From: Xylophilus sp042867185
Lineage (GTDB): Bacteria > Pseudomonadota > Gammaproteobacteria > Burkholderiales > Burkholderiaceae_C
Assembly: GCA_042867185.1 (NCBI GenBank)
Contig: JBHZQV010000001.1
Coordinates: 248,001-312,000, forward strand
DNA length: 64,000 bases
Reading direction: 5' to 3'
The notes under the pieces were generated by a model. It ran no database searches. It had not been told where the DNA came from and saw only the letters and a program-made list of their open reading frames with translations. This document shows positions 1 through 7,822 of the stretch, one piece after another (position 1 is the first letter of the stretch; each line of letters starts with the position of its first letter). The position numbers and the translations under genes are program-made.

Positions 1-307
1 AGGTGGCCGCCCGCGGCGCGGTGAAAGGCCAGAGCGCGAAGGCCGACTCGAAGAACGGGCTGAGCGCGCCTTCGCCCACGATGCCGCCCAGGATCGCGAT
101 CGCGTTCTGCCCCACCTGCACCACGGTGAAGTAGGGGCCGGGCAGCTCCTGCAGCCGCATCACCCGCTCGGCCCGCGCCTCGCCCTCGTCGGCCAGCTGG
201 CGCAGCCGCAGCCGGCGCGAGGCGGCCAGCGAGATCTCGGCGACCGAGAAGAATGCGCTGGCGGCGATCAGGCAGACGATGAGGAGCAGGCTGGTGGAGA
301 GTGTCAT
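1..307 (-). CDS. CNNM/DUF21 (hemolysin-family) membrane protein, N-terminal part
   Basis: Only the first 102 codons are in the window; the gene continues past base 1. The start is the ATG at 307. The N-terminus is a hydrophobic segment (STSLLLIVCLIAASAFFSVA) followed by AEISLAASRRLRLRQLADEG. That is the typical opening of the CNNM/DUF21 domain in the TlyC/CorC/YtfL family, whose members usually add CBS and CorC_HlyC domains further on. Later segments such as VVQVGQNAIAILGG also fit. Members are inner-membrane proteins linked to divalent-cation or polyamine homeostasis; the older 'hemolysin' label is historical. Substrate and complete domain set cannot be judged from this fragment. It reads in the same direction as the AAA ATPase gene upstream of it. 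Confidence 0.8.
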   Translation of the reverse strand, partial: MTLSTSLLLIVCLIAASAFFSVAEISLAASRRLRLRQLADEGEARAERVMRLQELPGPYFTVVQVGQNAIAILGGIVGEGALSPFFESAFALWPFTAPRAAT

Positions 308-379
308 GGGCAGACGACATTGTCTCTCGCCGTGCAGGCCGCCGGAACCGGCCGGCCATCCCAACGGGCTGTCGCCGCC

Positions 380-479
380 GGCCCCGGCCGCCGGGCCGCC
401 CCAAGGCCCGGGGCAGCCTCCCCCGCGGGGGGTGGCGTTACACGGCGCGGCAGCGCCGTGAAAAGCCGGGGGGCCTTAA
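380..479 (-). repeat. GC-rich hairpin repeat abutting a stop codon (copy 1)
   Basis: Directly downstream of the TAG stop (480-482) of the AAA ATPase gene lies a block of stacked inverted repeats. It contains a C-tract/G-tract hairpin (CCCCCGCGGGGGG) and a GGCGC...GCGCC hairpin, with a run of G/C close to the stop codon. The architecture and the position relative to the stop match the blocks at 7741-7822, 9665-9750, 45711-45790 and 53423-53519. This copy is the most diverged of the five. Confidence 0.5.
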
Positions 480-1511
480 CTACTGCATGAAGCCGATGCG
501 GCTGCGGCCGTTGCCTGCGCGCGGCAGGTCGTCGGCCCGCAACTCGGCCCGTGCATCGAGCCGGGCGTTGCCGAAGGCCACCATCAGCGCCCGGCGCATC
601 TCGCGCGGGGCCAGCGGCGCCAGCCGGTCGAGCACGTCGTCGTGCGGCCGCTCGCCGAAGCGGCTGCCCCAGTCGTGCTCGGCGCGGATCGACTGGTAGA
701 GCCGCAGCGCGATGTGGCGCGCCTGGGCGGGCGAGGGCGGCTGTACCTCGAACACGTTCATCCGGTTCAGGATCGGGTCGGGAATGCCACGCGGGTCGTT
801 GGCGGTGGTGATCCAGACCACCTGGCTGGCGTCGATCGGCACCTCGGCGAACTCGTCGACGAAGGCGCCGGCGGTGTCGTGCTCCAGCAGGCCGTAGAGC
901 GCGCCCAGCGGGTCGTACTGGGCGTCGCAGTTGGCCTTGTCGATCTCGTCCACCACGATCACCGGATTGGCGTAGGCGCCCTCGACCAGCGCTTCGAACA
1001 CCTTGCCGGGCCGTGCGCCCTTCCACTGCGAGGCCGAGCCCGACAGCAGCCAGCCGGCCGTCATCGAGCCCATCGGCACCAGGTTCATGCCGGTGCCGAT
1101 CAGATCGGCCAGGTGCTTGGCGAAGTGGGTCTTGCCGATGCCGGGCGGGCCGAGCAGCAGCATCGGCGTCACCTCCAGCCCGTCGCGGCTGTCCTGGCTG
1201 AGGGCCACGTGGCGGCGCACGTCGTCGAGCACCTCGGTGAAGTTGGGCAGCGCGTCGTAGAGCGATGCCATCTCGGGGACGCCGGCGGGCTTGACCTGGA
1301 AGCGCTCGGGGCCGCGCGCCAGCATGCGCTCGTAGGTGCCGCGCAGGCTTTCGTGCTCGCGGCCGTCGCCGCTGGCCTGCAGCTTGCCCAGCCGGCGCTC
1401 CACGTCGGACGGATCGAACACGCTGCGGACCTGGGCGATCGGCAGCTGGAAGGGGGGCGGGCACTCGGAAGAACGGGAGGTCTGCGTGACGACGAGACTG
1501 CGGGATTCCAT
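480..1511 (-). CDS. AAA family ATPase (Lon-like AAA module without protease domain)
   Basis: A 343-residue stand-alone AAA+ ATPase. The start at 1511 is preceded by a GAGGAG ribosome-binding site. Walker A is GPPGIGKT (residues 121-128) and Walker B is VIVVDEID with DEID at 188-191. A sensor-1 stretch ITTANDPRGIPDP and an arginine-finger-like LNRM follow. This arrangement resembles the ATPase core of Lon, but no serine-lysine protease domain follows and no DNA-binding or membrane segment is seen. It probably remodels protein substrates in the cytoplasm; the client is unknown. The CNNM membrane-protein gene lies downstream on the same strand with a hairpin repeat between them. An in-frame ATG at 1586 would give a longer protein but lacks a ribosome-binding site. 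Confidence 0.8.
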   Translation of the reverse strand: MESRSLVVTQTSRSSECPPPFQLPIAQVRSVFDPSDVERRLGKLQASGDGREHESLRGTYERMLARGPERFQVKPAGVPEMASLYDALPNFTEVLDDVRRHVALSQDSRDGLEVTPMLLLGPPGIGKTHFAKHLADLIGTGMNLVPMGSMTAGWLLSGSASQWKGARPGKVFEALVEGAYANPVIVVDEIDKANCDAQYDPLGALYGLLEHDTAGAFVDEFAEVPIDASQVVWITTANDPRGIPDPILNRMNVFEVQPPSPAQARHIALRLYQSIRAEHDWGSRFGERPHDDVLDRLAPLAPREMRRALMVAFGNARLDARAELRADDLPRAGNGRSRIGFMQ

Positions 1512-1684
1512 AGGGCCACTCCTCGGAAAAGGTGTTGGTGACGGAACCATTGCAGCACACACCGTGCCAGCCGTCCATGCGCGCAACCGTGTCCGAGCGC
1601 CCGAAAAGCGACGGCGCGGTCGCCCTGATCGGGAGACCGCGCCGTGCAGGAGCGTGGGTACCGGCAGCTACGGCCGGCAGGGCA

Positions 1685-2011
1685 TCAGGCGGCCGGGCCG
1701 GAGATGACCTTCTGCAGCTCGCCCGACTCGTACATCTCCATCATGATGTCCGAGCCGCCGATGAACTCGCCCTTGACGTAGAGCTGTGGGATCGTCGGCC
1801 ACTGGCTGTATTCCTTGATGCCCTGGCGGATGCCGTCGTCTTCCAGCACGTTGACCGTCTTGAGCGACTTGGTGTCGACGCCGCAGGCCTTCAGCACCTG
1901 GATCGCGCGGCCGGAAAAGCCGCACATCGGGAAGCTGGCGTTGCCCTTCATGAAGAGCAGCACTGCGTTGGATTTGACGAGGTCGTCGATGCGTTTCTGG
2001 GCGTCACTCAT
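1685..2011 (-). CDS. grxD: Grx4 family monothiol glutaredoxin
   Basis: A 108-residue monothiol glutaredoxin with the CGFS active site (Cys30) in the context FPMCGFSG, and the later WPTIPQLYVKGEFIGG segment that binds glutathione. CGFS glutaredoxins carry or transfer [2Fe-2S] clusters in the cytoplasm, often with BolA partners. The length equals that of the family, and the C-terminal ISGPAA is a normal end. It lies downstream of prmC on the same strand, 61 nt away, in the order hemA-prfA-prmC-grxD (transcription direction), which is familiar in Burkholderiales. The identification is secure. Confidence 0.95.
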   Translation of the reverse strand: MSDAQKRIDDLVKSNAVLLFMKGNASFPMCGFSGRAIQVLKACGVDTKSLKTVNVLEDDGIRQGIKEYSQWPTIPQLYVKGEFIGGSDIMMEMYESGELQKVISGPAA

Positions 2012-2072
2012 GGGGTTTCTCCGGGATGGATGCGCCAACGGGCGCGGCAGGTCGTGCGAAAGGGATGCGCGA

Positions 2073-2945
2073 TTATCCGTGCGATGGCCAAAGCCCGCCG
2101 GTGCAGCGGGCGATGCCGGCCAGATCGCTGCGGCTTTGCACCCGGGCGAAGCCGGCCGCGCGCAGCAGGTCCTGCACCGCGCCCGCCTGGTCCCAGCCGT
2201 GCTCCAGCAGCAGCCAGCCGCCCGGCCGCAGGTGGGCCGGCGCCCCCGCCACCAGGGTGCGCAGGTCCGACAGGCCGTCGGCGCCGGCCACCAGGGCGGC
2301 GGTGGGCTCGTGGCGCAGGGCGTCCAGGTGGGGGTCGCCGGCCGCGATGTAGGGCGGGTTGGAGACGAGCAGGTCGAAGCGGCGGCCGGCCACGGCGGAG
2401 AACCAGTCGCTGTGCAGAAACGCCACCGCCAGGCCCAGCCGCCGCGCATTGTCGCGGGCGACGGCCAGGGCGTCGGGGCTGGCGTCGAGTGCGGTCACGC
2501 GGGCGGCCGGCCCGGCGCCGGGCCGTGCGGTGGCATGGGCCAGGGCCAGGGCGATGGCCCCGCTGCCGGTGCCCAGGTCCAGCACCTCGGCCGCGTCGGG
2601 GCGGGCCGCATCGGCCAGCACGTCCAGCGCCCAGACGACCAGCGTCTCGGTATCCGGCCGGGGCACCAGCACCCGGGCATCGACCGCCAGCGGCAGGCCG
2701 AAGAACTCCTTCTCGCCGACCAGGTAGGCGACCGGCCGGCCCGCCCGGCGGCCGGCGCAGAGCGCGTCGAACGCCGCTTGCGCCCCGGGCGGCAGCGGAT
2801 CGGTGTCGTGCGCCAGCAGCCAGGCCCGGTCGTGCGCCGGGCGGCCCAGGGCGTGCAGCAGCAGCAGCTGGGCGTCGAGCCGGTCCAGGCCCGCGGCGGC
2901 GGCGGCGCGCAACGCCTGGTTGAAGTCGGAGGTTTTGCTATGCAT
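2073..2945 (-). CDS. prmC: Peptide chain release factor N5-glutamine methyltransferase
   Basis: A 290-residue methyltransferase that methylates the glutamine of the GGQ motif in release factors RF1 and RF2 using S-adenosylmethionine. The N-terminal helical domain (about 1-85) is followed by a Rossmann fold with the SAM loop DLGTGSG (residues 123-129) and the catalytic NPPY motif (196-199). The family motif VPRPDTE is present at 94-100. It sits just downstream of its substrate gene prfA, 62 nt away on the same strand, which is the classic prfA-prmC pairing. Length is normal and no defects are seen. Confidence 0.96.
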   Translation of the reverse strand: MHSKTSDFNQALRAAAAAGLDRLDAQLLLLHALGRPAHDRAWLLAHDTDPLPPGAQAAFDALCAGRRAGRPVAYLVGEKEFFGLPLAVDARVLVPRPDTETLVVWALDVLADAARPDAAEVLDLGTGSGAIALALAHATARPGAGPAARVTALDASPDALAVARDNARRLGLAVAFLHSDWFSAVAGRRFDLLVSNPPYIAAGDPHLDALRHEPTAALVAGADGLSDLRTLVAGAPAHLRPGGWLLLEHGWDQAGAVQDLLRAAGFARVQSRSDLAGIARCTGGLWPSHG

Positions 2946-3007
2946 TGGGTAGCTGGATGCCGGCGCGGATCATCGGCTGCAGGTGCTTTTGACCATCGAA
3001 ACCGGCC

Positions 3008-4093
3008 TCAACCCTTCAGGCCTTCCAGCTCTTCCAGCTGCTCGGCCTCGCGCGCCTGCTGCAGGCCGTCGAGCACCTCGCCCAGGTCGCCTTCCATCAC
3101 CATCAGCAGCTTGTAGAGCGTCAGGTTGATCCGGTGGTCGGTGAGCCTGCCCTGGGGGAAGTTGTAGGTGCGGATCCGGTCGCTGCGGTCGCCGCTGCCG
3201 ATCAGGCCCTTGCGCATCGCGGCCTCCTTGGCGGCGCGCTCGCTGCGGTCCTTTTCCTGGAGCCGGGCCTGCAGCACCTGCAGCGCCTTGGCCTTGTTGC
3301 TGTGCTGGCTGCGGCCGTCCTGGCACTCGGCGACGATGCCGGTGGGGATGTGGACCACCCGCACCGCCGAATCGGTCTTGTTGATGTGCTGGCCGCCGGC
3401 GCCGCTGGCGCGGAAGGTGTCGATCCGCAGGTCGGCCGGGTTCAGGGTGATCGCCTGGTGCTCATCGGGCTCGGGCATCACGGCGACGGTGCAGGCGCTG
3501 GTGTGGATCCGGCCCTGGGTCTCGGTGGCCGGCACCCGCTGGACCCGGTGGCCGCCCGATTCGAAGCGCAGCCGGCCGAAGGCGCCGTCGCCGACGATGC
3601 GGAACACGACTTCCTTGTAGCCGCCCAGCTCGCTCTCGTTGGCGCTGACCACCTCGCAGCGCCAGCCGGCGCGCTCGCAGTAGCGGGTGTACATCCGCGC
3701 CAGGTCGCCGGCGAAGAGGGCCGATTCGTCGCCGCCCGCGCCGGCACGGATTTCGACGAAGGCGTTGCGCACGTCGTCCGGGTCCTTGGGCAGCAGCAGG
3801 CGCTGCAGCTCTTCCTCCAGCCGGGGCAGCTCGGCCTCGGTGGCGGCGATCTCCTCCTGCGCCATCTCGGCCATGTCGGGGTCGGCCAGCATCTCGCGGG
3901 CGCCTTGCAGGTCGGCCTCGCACTGGCGGTAGCGGGCGTAGCGGCCGGCCACCTGGGTCACCTCGGCATGCTCGCGGGAGAGGCCGCGGTACTGCTCCAT
4001 GTCGGCCATGATGTCCTCGCGCGAGAGCAGGAAATCGAGTTCCTCGAGGCGGACGGCGTAGCGGTCGAGCTGGTGGCGAAGGAATGTTTTCAC
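3008..4093 (-). CDS. prfA: Peptide chain release factor 1
   Basis: A 361-residue RF1 that reads UAA and UAG stop codons and triggers peptidyl-tRNA hydrolysis. The catalytic GGQ is at 233-235 in the context GAGGQHIN, and the codon-recognition tripeptide PAT is at 188-190, which marks RF1 rather than RF2. A helical N-terminal domain precedes the core. The length matches the E. coli protein within one residue. It lies between hemA (upstream, 123-nt gap) and prmC (downstream) on the minus strand, the usual hemA-prfA-prmC order in proteobacteria. Confidence 0.97.
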   Translation of the reverse strand: MKTFLRHQLDRYAVRLEELDFLLSREDIMADMEQYRGLSREHAEVTQVAGRYARYRQCEADLQGAREMLADPDMAEMAQEEIAATEAELPRLEEELQRLLLPKDPDDVRNAFVEIRAGAGGDESALFAGDLARMYTRYCERAGWRCEVVSANESELGGYKEVVFRIVGDGAFGRLRFESGGHRVQRVPATETQGRIHTSACTVAVMPEPDEHQAITLNPADLRIDTFRASGAGGQHINKTDSAVRVVHIPTGIVAECQDGRSQHSNKAKALQVLQARLQEKDRSERAAKEAAMRKGLIGSGDRSDRIRTYNFPQGRLTDHRINLTLYKLLMVMEGDLGEVLDGLQQAREAEQLEELEGLKG

Positions 4094-4216
4094 GGGCGAA
4101 AGAAGGGGTGCGGGGAACGGGAATCGGGGAGGGCGCCGGCCCCGGGGAGCCGGCGGCGCGGCAAAGGCCGCGCGGGGCGGCGTGGCGACGCGGCGCCACG
4201 GCAGCGGCGAGCGCCG

Positions 4217-5518
4217 CTAACGTTCCTTGCGGCCGTCGCCGCGCAGGAAGAGGCGCGAGACGGTCCGGGCGGTCTGCTCGCGCTGGGCCGCATCGCCGGC
4301 GTGCAGTTCGGCCATCGCGCCGTGCAGCATCTTCTGGGTGAGGCCGCGGGAGAGGGCTTCGAGCACCGCGTCGACGTCGTCGCCCCGGGCCAGCAGCTTG
4401 CGCGCCCGGGCGATCTCGGCGCTGCGCCATGCGTCGGCCTGGGCGTGGAGCTGGCGGATCAGCGGCACCGCGCCGTGCACCGGGTCGCGCTGGTCCATCC
4501 AGTGCATGAAGCTGAGCACGCCGGCGTCGATGATCGTCTCGGCCTGGGCCACCGCGGCCTGGCGGCTGGCCTGGGCGGTCTGCACCACGCTGGCCAGGTC
4601 GTCGACCGTGTAGAGATACACGTCCTCGAGCGCCTTGACCTCGGGCTCGATGTCGCGCGGCACGGCCAGGTCGACCATGAACATCGGCCGGTGCTTGCGG
4701 CGCTTCAGCGCCCGCTCCACCGCGCCCAGGCCGATGATCGGCAGGGTGCTGGCGGTGCAGCTCACCACCGCGTCGAACTCGTGCATCCGCTCGGGCAGGT
4801 CGGCCAGGCACATCACCTCGCCGCCGAAGCGGCCGGCCAGGGCCTGGCCGCGCTCCAGCGTGCGGTTGGCGACGGCGATGCCCCTGGGGTTGCGGGCCGC
4901 GAAGTGGGTGGCGGCCAGCTCGATCATCTCGCCGGCGCCGACGAACAGCACCTTGATCTCGGACAGGTCCTCGAAGAGCTGGCCGGCCAGGCGGACGGCC
5001 GCGGCCGCCATGCTGATCGACTGGGTGCCGATCTCGGTGGAGCTGCGCACCTCCTTGGCGACCGAGAAGGAGCGCTGGAACAGCTGGTTGAGCGTGCTGC
5101 CGAGGGCGCCGGCGTCTTCCGCGGCGCGCACCGCGTCCTTCATCTGGCCGAGGATCTGCGCCTCGCCCAGCACCATCGAATCGAGGCCGCTGGCGACGCG
5201 GAACGCGTGCCGCGCCACCGTGTCGCCCTGCAGGGTGTAGGCGTGCGACTGGAGCAGCGCGTCCGGTACGCCGCCGGTCCGGGCCAGCCAGCCGAGCGTG
5301 TGGTCGAGCGCGGGGCGCTCGCCGGCGCAGTAGATCTCGGTGCGGTTGCAGGTGGAGATGATGGCCGCTTCCACCTCGGGATGCCGGCCGCCGCCGGTGG
5401 TGAAAGAGCCGCGCAGGCCCTGCAGCGTCGGGGCGATCTGGTCGAGCGCGAACGCGAACCTGCCGCGCAGATCCAGGGGCGCGGTGGTGTGGTTGATGCC
5501 TAAAGCCCAGACTGCCAT
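4217..5518 (-). CDS. hemA: Glutamyl-tRNA reductase
   Basis: A 433-residue NADPH-dependent glutamyl-tRNA reductase, the first step of C5-pathway tetrapyrrole synthesis. The catalytic cysteine is Cys57 in IISTCNRTEIY, and a nucleotide-binding VLFVGAGEM segment follows in the middle domain. The C-terminus forms the usual helical dimerisation region. The start codon at 5518 lies only 6 nt after a perfect TATAAT, so the messenger may be leaderless. Downstream of the stop is a stretch dense in GC hairpins before prfA (4094-4216). Confidence 0.97.
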   Translation of the reverse strand: MAVWALGINHTTAPLDLRGRFAFALDQIAPTLQGLRGSFTTGGGRHPEVEAAIISTCNRTEIYCAGERPALDHTLGWLARTGGVPDALLQSHAYTLQGDTVARHAFRVASGLDSMVLGEAQILGQMKDAVRAAEDAGALGSTLNQLFQRSFSVAKEVRSSTEIGTQSISMAAAAVRLAGQLFEDLSEIKVLFVGAGEMIELAATHFAARNPRGIAVANRTLERGQALAGRFGGEVMCLADLPERMHEFDAVVSCTASTLPIIGLGAVERALKRRKHRPMFMVDLAVPRDIEPEVKALEDVYLYTVDDLASVVQTAQASRQAAVAQAETIIDAGVLSFMHWMDQRDPVHGAVPLIRQLHAQADAWRSAEIARARKLLARGDDVDAVLEALSRGLTQKMLHGAMAELHAGDAAQREQTARTVSRLFLRGDGRKER

Positions 5519-5524
5519 CCCCGG

Positions 5525-5530
5525 ATTATA
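5525..5530 (-). promoter_or_regulatory. -10 hexamer of hemA (probable leaderless promoter)
   Basis: A perfect TATAAT on the minus strand, followed by CCGGGG and then the hemA ATG (5518). Transcription would be expected to start about 7 nt after the hexamer, at or next to the A of the ATG. I see no convincing -35 element at the usual spacing. An exact TATAAT is rare by chance in DNA of this base composition. Confidence 0.6.
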
Positions 5531-5631
5531 AAATTCATGGCCGTCCGCCGCGCATAGCCCCTTTCTATCGGTATGAATGCGAACGGTTATGCCTTCGCCG
5601 TCCCTTCCACGCCCCGCACGGCGCCTGCACC

Positions 5632-5904
5632 ATGTCCGCCGCCGACTTGCTGAACCACCTGCTGAACTTCGTCGCGCCCGCGTTCTGGACCGCGGTGCTG
5701 CTGGTATCGACCGCCCGCCTGGTGGCGCCGGGCCCGGGCCGCGTCGCCTGGCCGTGGCGGCTGGCGCTGGATGCGGGCGTGGGGGTGCTGGTACTGGTGC
5801 TGGGCTTGGTGCTCACCGGGCACGACGGCGCGATGGCGACCTGGATCGCCGTGGTGCTGGCGATGGGCACCACCGAGTGGTGCCTGCTTCGCGCCTGGCG
5901 TTAG
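5632..5904 (+). CDS. Small integral membrane protein, function unknown
   Basis: A 90-residue protein with about three hydrophobic segments: a first around residues 6-28 (LLNHLLNFVAPAFWTAVLLV), a second around 44-63 (LDAGVGVLVLVLGLVL) and a third near 69-87 (ATWIAVVLAMGTTEWCLL). No catalytic motif and no cysteine pair are visible. It is transcribed away from hemA. Its stop codon overlaps the end of ugpQ on the other strand by 4 nt. I do not recognise a family; the hydrophobic pattern and its tight fit between hemA and ugpQ support it being real. Confidence 0.6.
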   Translation: MSAADLLNHLLNFVAPAFWTAVLLVSTARLVAPGPGRVAWPWRLALDAGVGVLVLVLGLVLTGHDGAMATWIAVVLAMGTTEWCLLRAWR

Positions 5905-6668
5905 CCAGCCGGCGAGAAGAAATCGACCCGGTCGGTGATGATGCCGTCGGTGCCCAGGGCCAGCAGCCTCTGGGCCGCCCAGTCGTCGTTGACGGTGTAC
6001 GACAGGGCCCGCAGGCCGGCCGCGTGTACCGCCTCGACCGTGCCGGCATCCCACAGCGCATGGTTGCAGACGATGGCCACGCATTCCAGCGCCACCGCTT
6101 GCTCCAGCCAGCCGTCGCGCAGGCTGTCGAGCAGCAGGCCGCGGGGCAGGGCCGGTGCCGCGGCCCGCGCGCCTTCGAGCGATTCGGGTTGGAACGATGT
6201 CAACAGGGGCGGCACGGCCGCCTGCTGCCAGAGCCGCGCGGCCTGGGCGGCCACCACCTCGCCGGTGTGGCGCTCGGTGCCGGGGGTGGGCTTGATCTCG
6301 ATGTTGAGCATCCAGCCGTTCTGCAGGCAGTAGCGGGCGATGTTCTCGAAGCTGGGCGGCGGCTCGCCGGCATGGCCGCGCGAATGCCAGCCGCCGGCAT
6401 CCAGCTGGGCCAGCGACGCCCACGGCTGGTGGCCGGCGGTGCCGTGGCCGTTGGTGGTGCGCTCCAGCGTGGCGTCGTGCAGCAAGAAGGGTACGCCGTC
6501 GGCGCTCAGTTTCACGTCGCATTCGAACATGCGGTAGCCGTGCCGCGCGCCCAGGCGGAAGGCGGCCAGCGTGTTCTCGGGCGCCAGCTTGCCGGCGCCG
6601 CGGTGGGCGATCCAGCGGGGGTAGGGCCAGGCATCCGCGATGCCGGAGAAAGGCGCTGCGTCTGCCAT
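5901..6668 (-). CDS. ugpQ: Glycerophosphodiester phosphodiesterase
   Basis: A 255-residue cytoplasmic GDPD enzyme that hydrolyses glycerophosphodiesters to glycerol-3-phosphate plus an alcohol. The family signature is present: IAHRGAGKLAPENT near the N-terminus with the catalytic His and Glu, then FECDVKLSADGVPFLLHD with metal-binding acidic residues and the second catalytic His. A later IEIKP and a TDRVDFF end are also typical. No signal peptide is seen, which fits the cytoplasmic UgpQ type. It is the last gene of the ugp operon, 5 nt after ugpC, so it processes substrates imported by UgpBAEC. Confidence 0.95.
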   Translation of the reverse strand: MADAAPFSGIADAWPYPRWIAHRGAGKLAPENTLAAFRLGARHGYRMFECDVKLSADGVPFLLHDATLERTTNGHGTAGHQPWASLAQLDAGGWHSRGHAGEPPPSFENIARYCLQNGWMLNIEIKPTPGTERHTGEVVAAQAARLWQQAAVPPLLTSFQPESLEGARAAAPALPRGLLLDSLRDGWLEQAVALECVAIVCNHALWDAGTVEAVHAAGLRALSYTVNDDWAAQRLLALGTDGIITDRVDFFSPAG

Positions 6669-6673
6669 GGCGG

Positions 6674-7690
6674 TCAGATCCGCTTGCCGGAGGCGGCGTC
6701 GAACCAGTGCAGCCGTTCGGGCCGGGCCACCACGTGCAGGGTGCTGCCGGGCGCGGGGGCGTGCTTGCCTTCCTCGGCCCGCACGATCAGCGCGTCTTCG
6801 CCCAGGTGGCAGTACACCAGCCGCTCGGCGCCGAGCAGTTCGACGTTGTCGACCTGCAGCGCCCAGGTGCCGGGCGTGCCGGCGGGGACGATGTCGAGGT
6901 GCTCGGGCCGCACGCCCAGCACGGTGCCGGGCCGGGCCTCGGCCGCATGCTTGAGCAGGTTCATCGGCGGCGATCCGATGAAGCTGGCGACGAAGGTGGA
7001 GGCCGGCCGGTGGTAGACCTCTTCGGGCGTGCCGAACTGCTCCATCACGCCGCCGTTCATCACAATCATCCGCTGGGCCAGCGTCATCGCCTCGACCTGG
7101 TCGTGGGTGACGAACAGGCTGGTGATGCCCAGCTCGCGGTGCAGCTTCTGGATCTCCAGACGGGTCTGGGCGCGCAGCTTGGCGTCGAGATTGGAGAGCG
7201 GCTCGTCGAACAGGAACACCTGTGGCTGGCGCACGATGGCGCGGCCCATAGCCACGCGCTGGCGCTGGCCGCCGGAGAGTTCGCGGGGCTTGCGCTCCAG
7301 CAGGTGGCCCAGCTCCAGGATCTTGGCGGCCTTGTCGACGCGGGTCTTGATCTCGTCCAGCGGCACCTTGGCGATCTTCAGGCCGTAGGCCATGTTCTGG
7401 AACACGCTCATGTGCGGGTAGAGCGCGTAGTTCTGGAACACCATCGCGATGTCGCGCTCGGCCGGCTCCAGGTCGTTGACCACCCGGCCACCGATCGAGA
7501 TGGTGCCGCCGCTGATCTCTTCCAGGCCCGCCACCATGCGCAGCAGGGTCGACTTGCCGCAGCCCGAAGGGCCCACGATCACGATGAATTCGCCGTCGGC
7601 CACCTCGGCGTTCACGCCGTGGATGACCTGGTTGGCCTTGGGTCCGCTGCCGTAGCGCTTGACGACGTCTTTCAGGGAAATGGCTGCCAT
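6674..7690 (-). CDS. ugpC: sn-glycerol-3-phosphate ABC transporter, ATP-binding protein
   Basis: A 338-residue ABC ATPase of the MalK/UgpC group. Walker A is GPSGCGKS (40-47), the signature is LSGGQRQRV, and Walker B ends VFLFDEP. A C-terminal OB-fold regulatory domain follows (GVRPEHLDIV). The start at 7690 is chosen because MAAISLKDVVKRYGSG is the conserved family start and a GAGAACG purine run precedes it. It energises the UgpA/UgpE permease. It is separated from ugpE by about 130 nt containing a hairpin repeat and followed 5 nt later by ugpQ. Confidence 0.95.
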   Translation of the reverse strand: MAAISLKDVVKRYGSGPKANQVIHGVNAEVADGEFIVIVGPSGCGKSTLLRMVAGLEEISGGTISIGGRVVNDLEPAERDIAMVFQNYALYPHMSVFQNMAYGLKIAKVPLDEIKTRVDKAAKILELGHLLERKPRELSGGQRQRVAMGRAIVRQPQVFLFDEPLSNLDAKLRAQTRLEIQKLHRELGITSLFVTHDQVEAMTLAQRMIVMNGGVMEQFGTPEEVYHRPASTFVASFIGSPPMNLLKHAAEARPGTVLGVRPEHLDIVPAGTPGTWALQVDNVELLGAERLVYCHLGEDALIVRAEEGKHAPAPGSTLHVVARPERLHWFDAASGKRI

Positions 7691-7740
7691 ATCGTTCTCA
7701 GTTGTACTTTGCAATCGCGACGGTTCCCGTCCAGGAACAC

Positions 7741-7822
7741 CGCGGATCTGGCTTTGCCAGGCCGCCGGTGTTGCCCCCCGAAGAGGGGGTTGGCGGCCAC
7801 ACGCAGTGGGCAAGCCTGGGGG
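7741..7822 (-). repeat. GC-rich hairpin repeat abutting the ugpE stop codon (copy 2)
   Basis: The block ends exactly at the TGA of ugpE (7823-7825). It contains TGGCTTTGCCA, then a CCCCCC/GGGGG hairpin (around 7774-7789), a GGCGGCC arm, and a terminal CCTGGGGG next to the stop. It aligns almost base for base with 45711-45790, differing at scattered positions and a few short gaps. It lies between ugpE and ugpC. Confidence 0.75.

Noticed and set aside
4134..4216. Sixth copy of the stop-codon hairpin family after hemA
   Set aside because: The region is dense in GC hairpins and correctly placed, but I could not align its order of elements with the five listed copies.
3134..5503. 789-residue open frame opposite prfA and hemA
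   Set aside because: It is antisense to two certain genes, Ala/Gly/His/Leu-rich without motifs, and exists only because stop codons are rare in GC-rich antisense frames.
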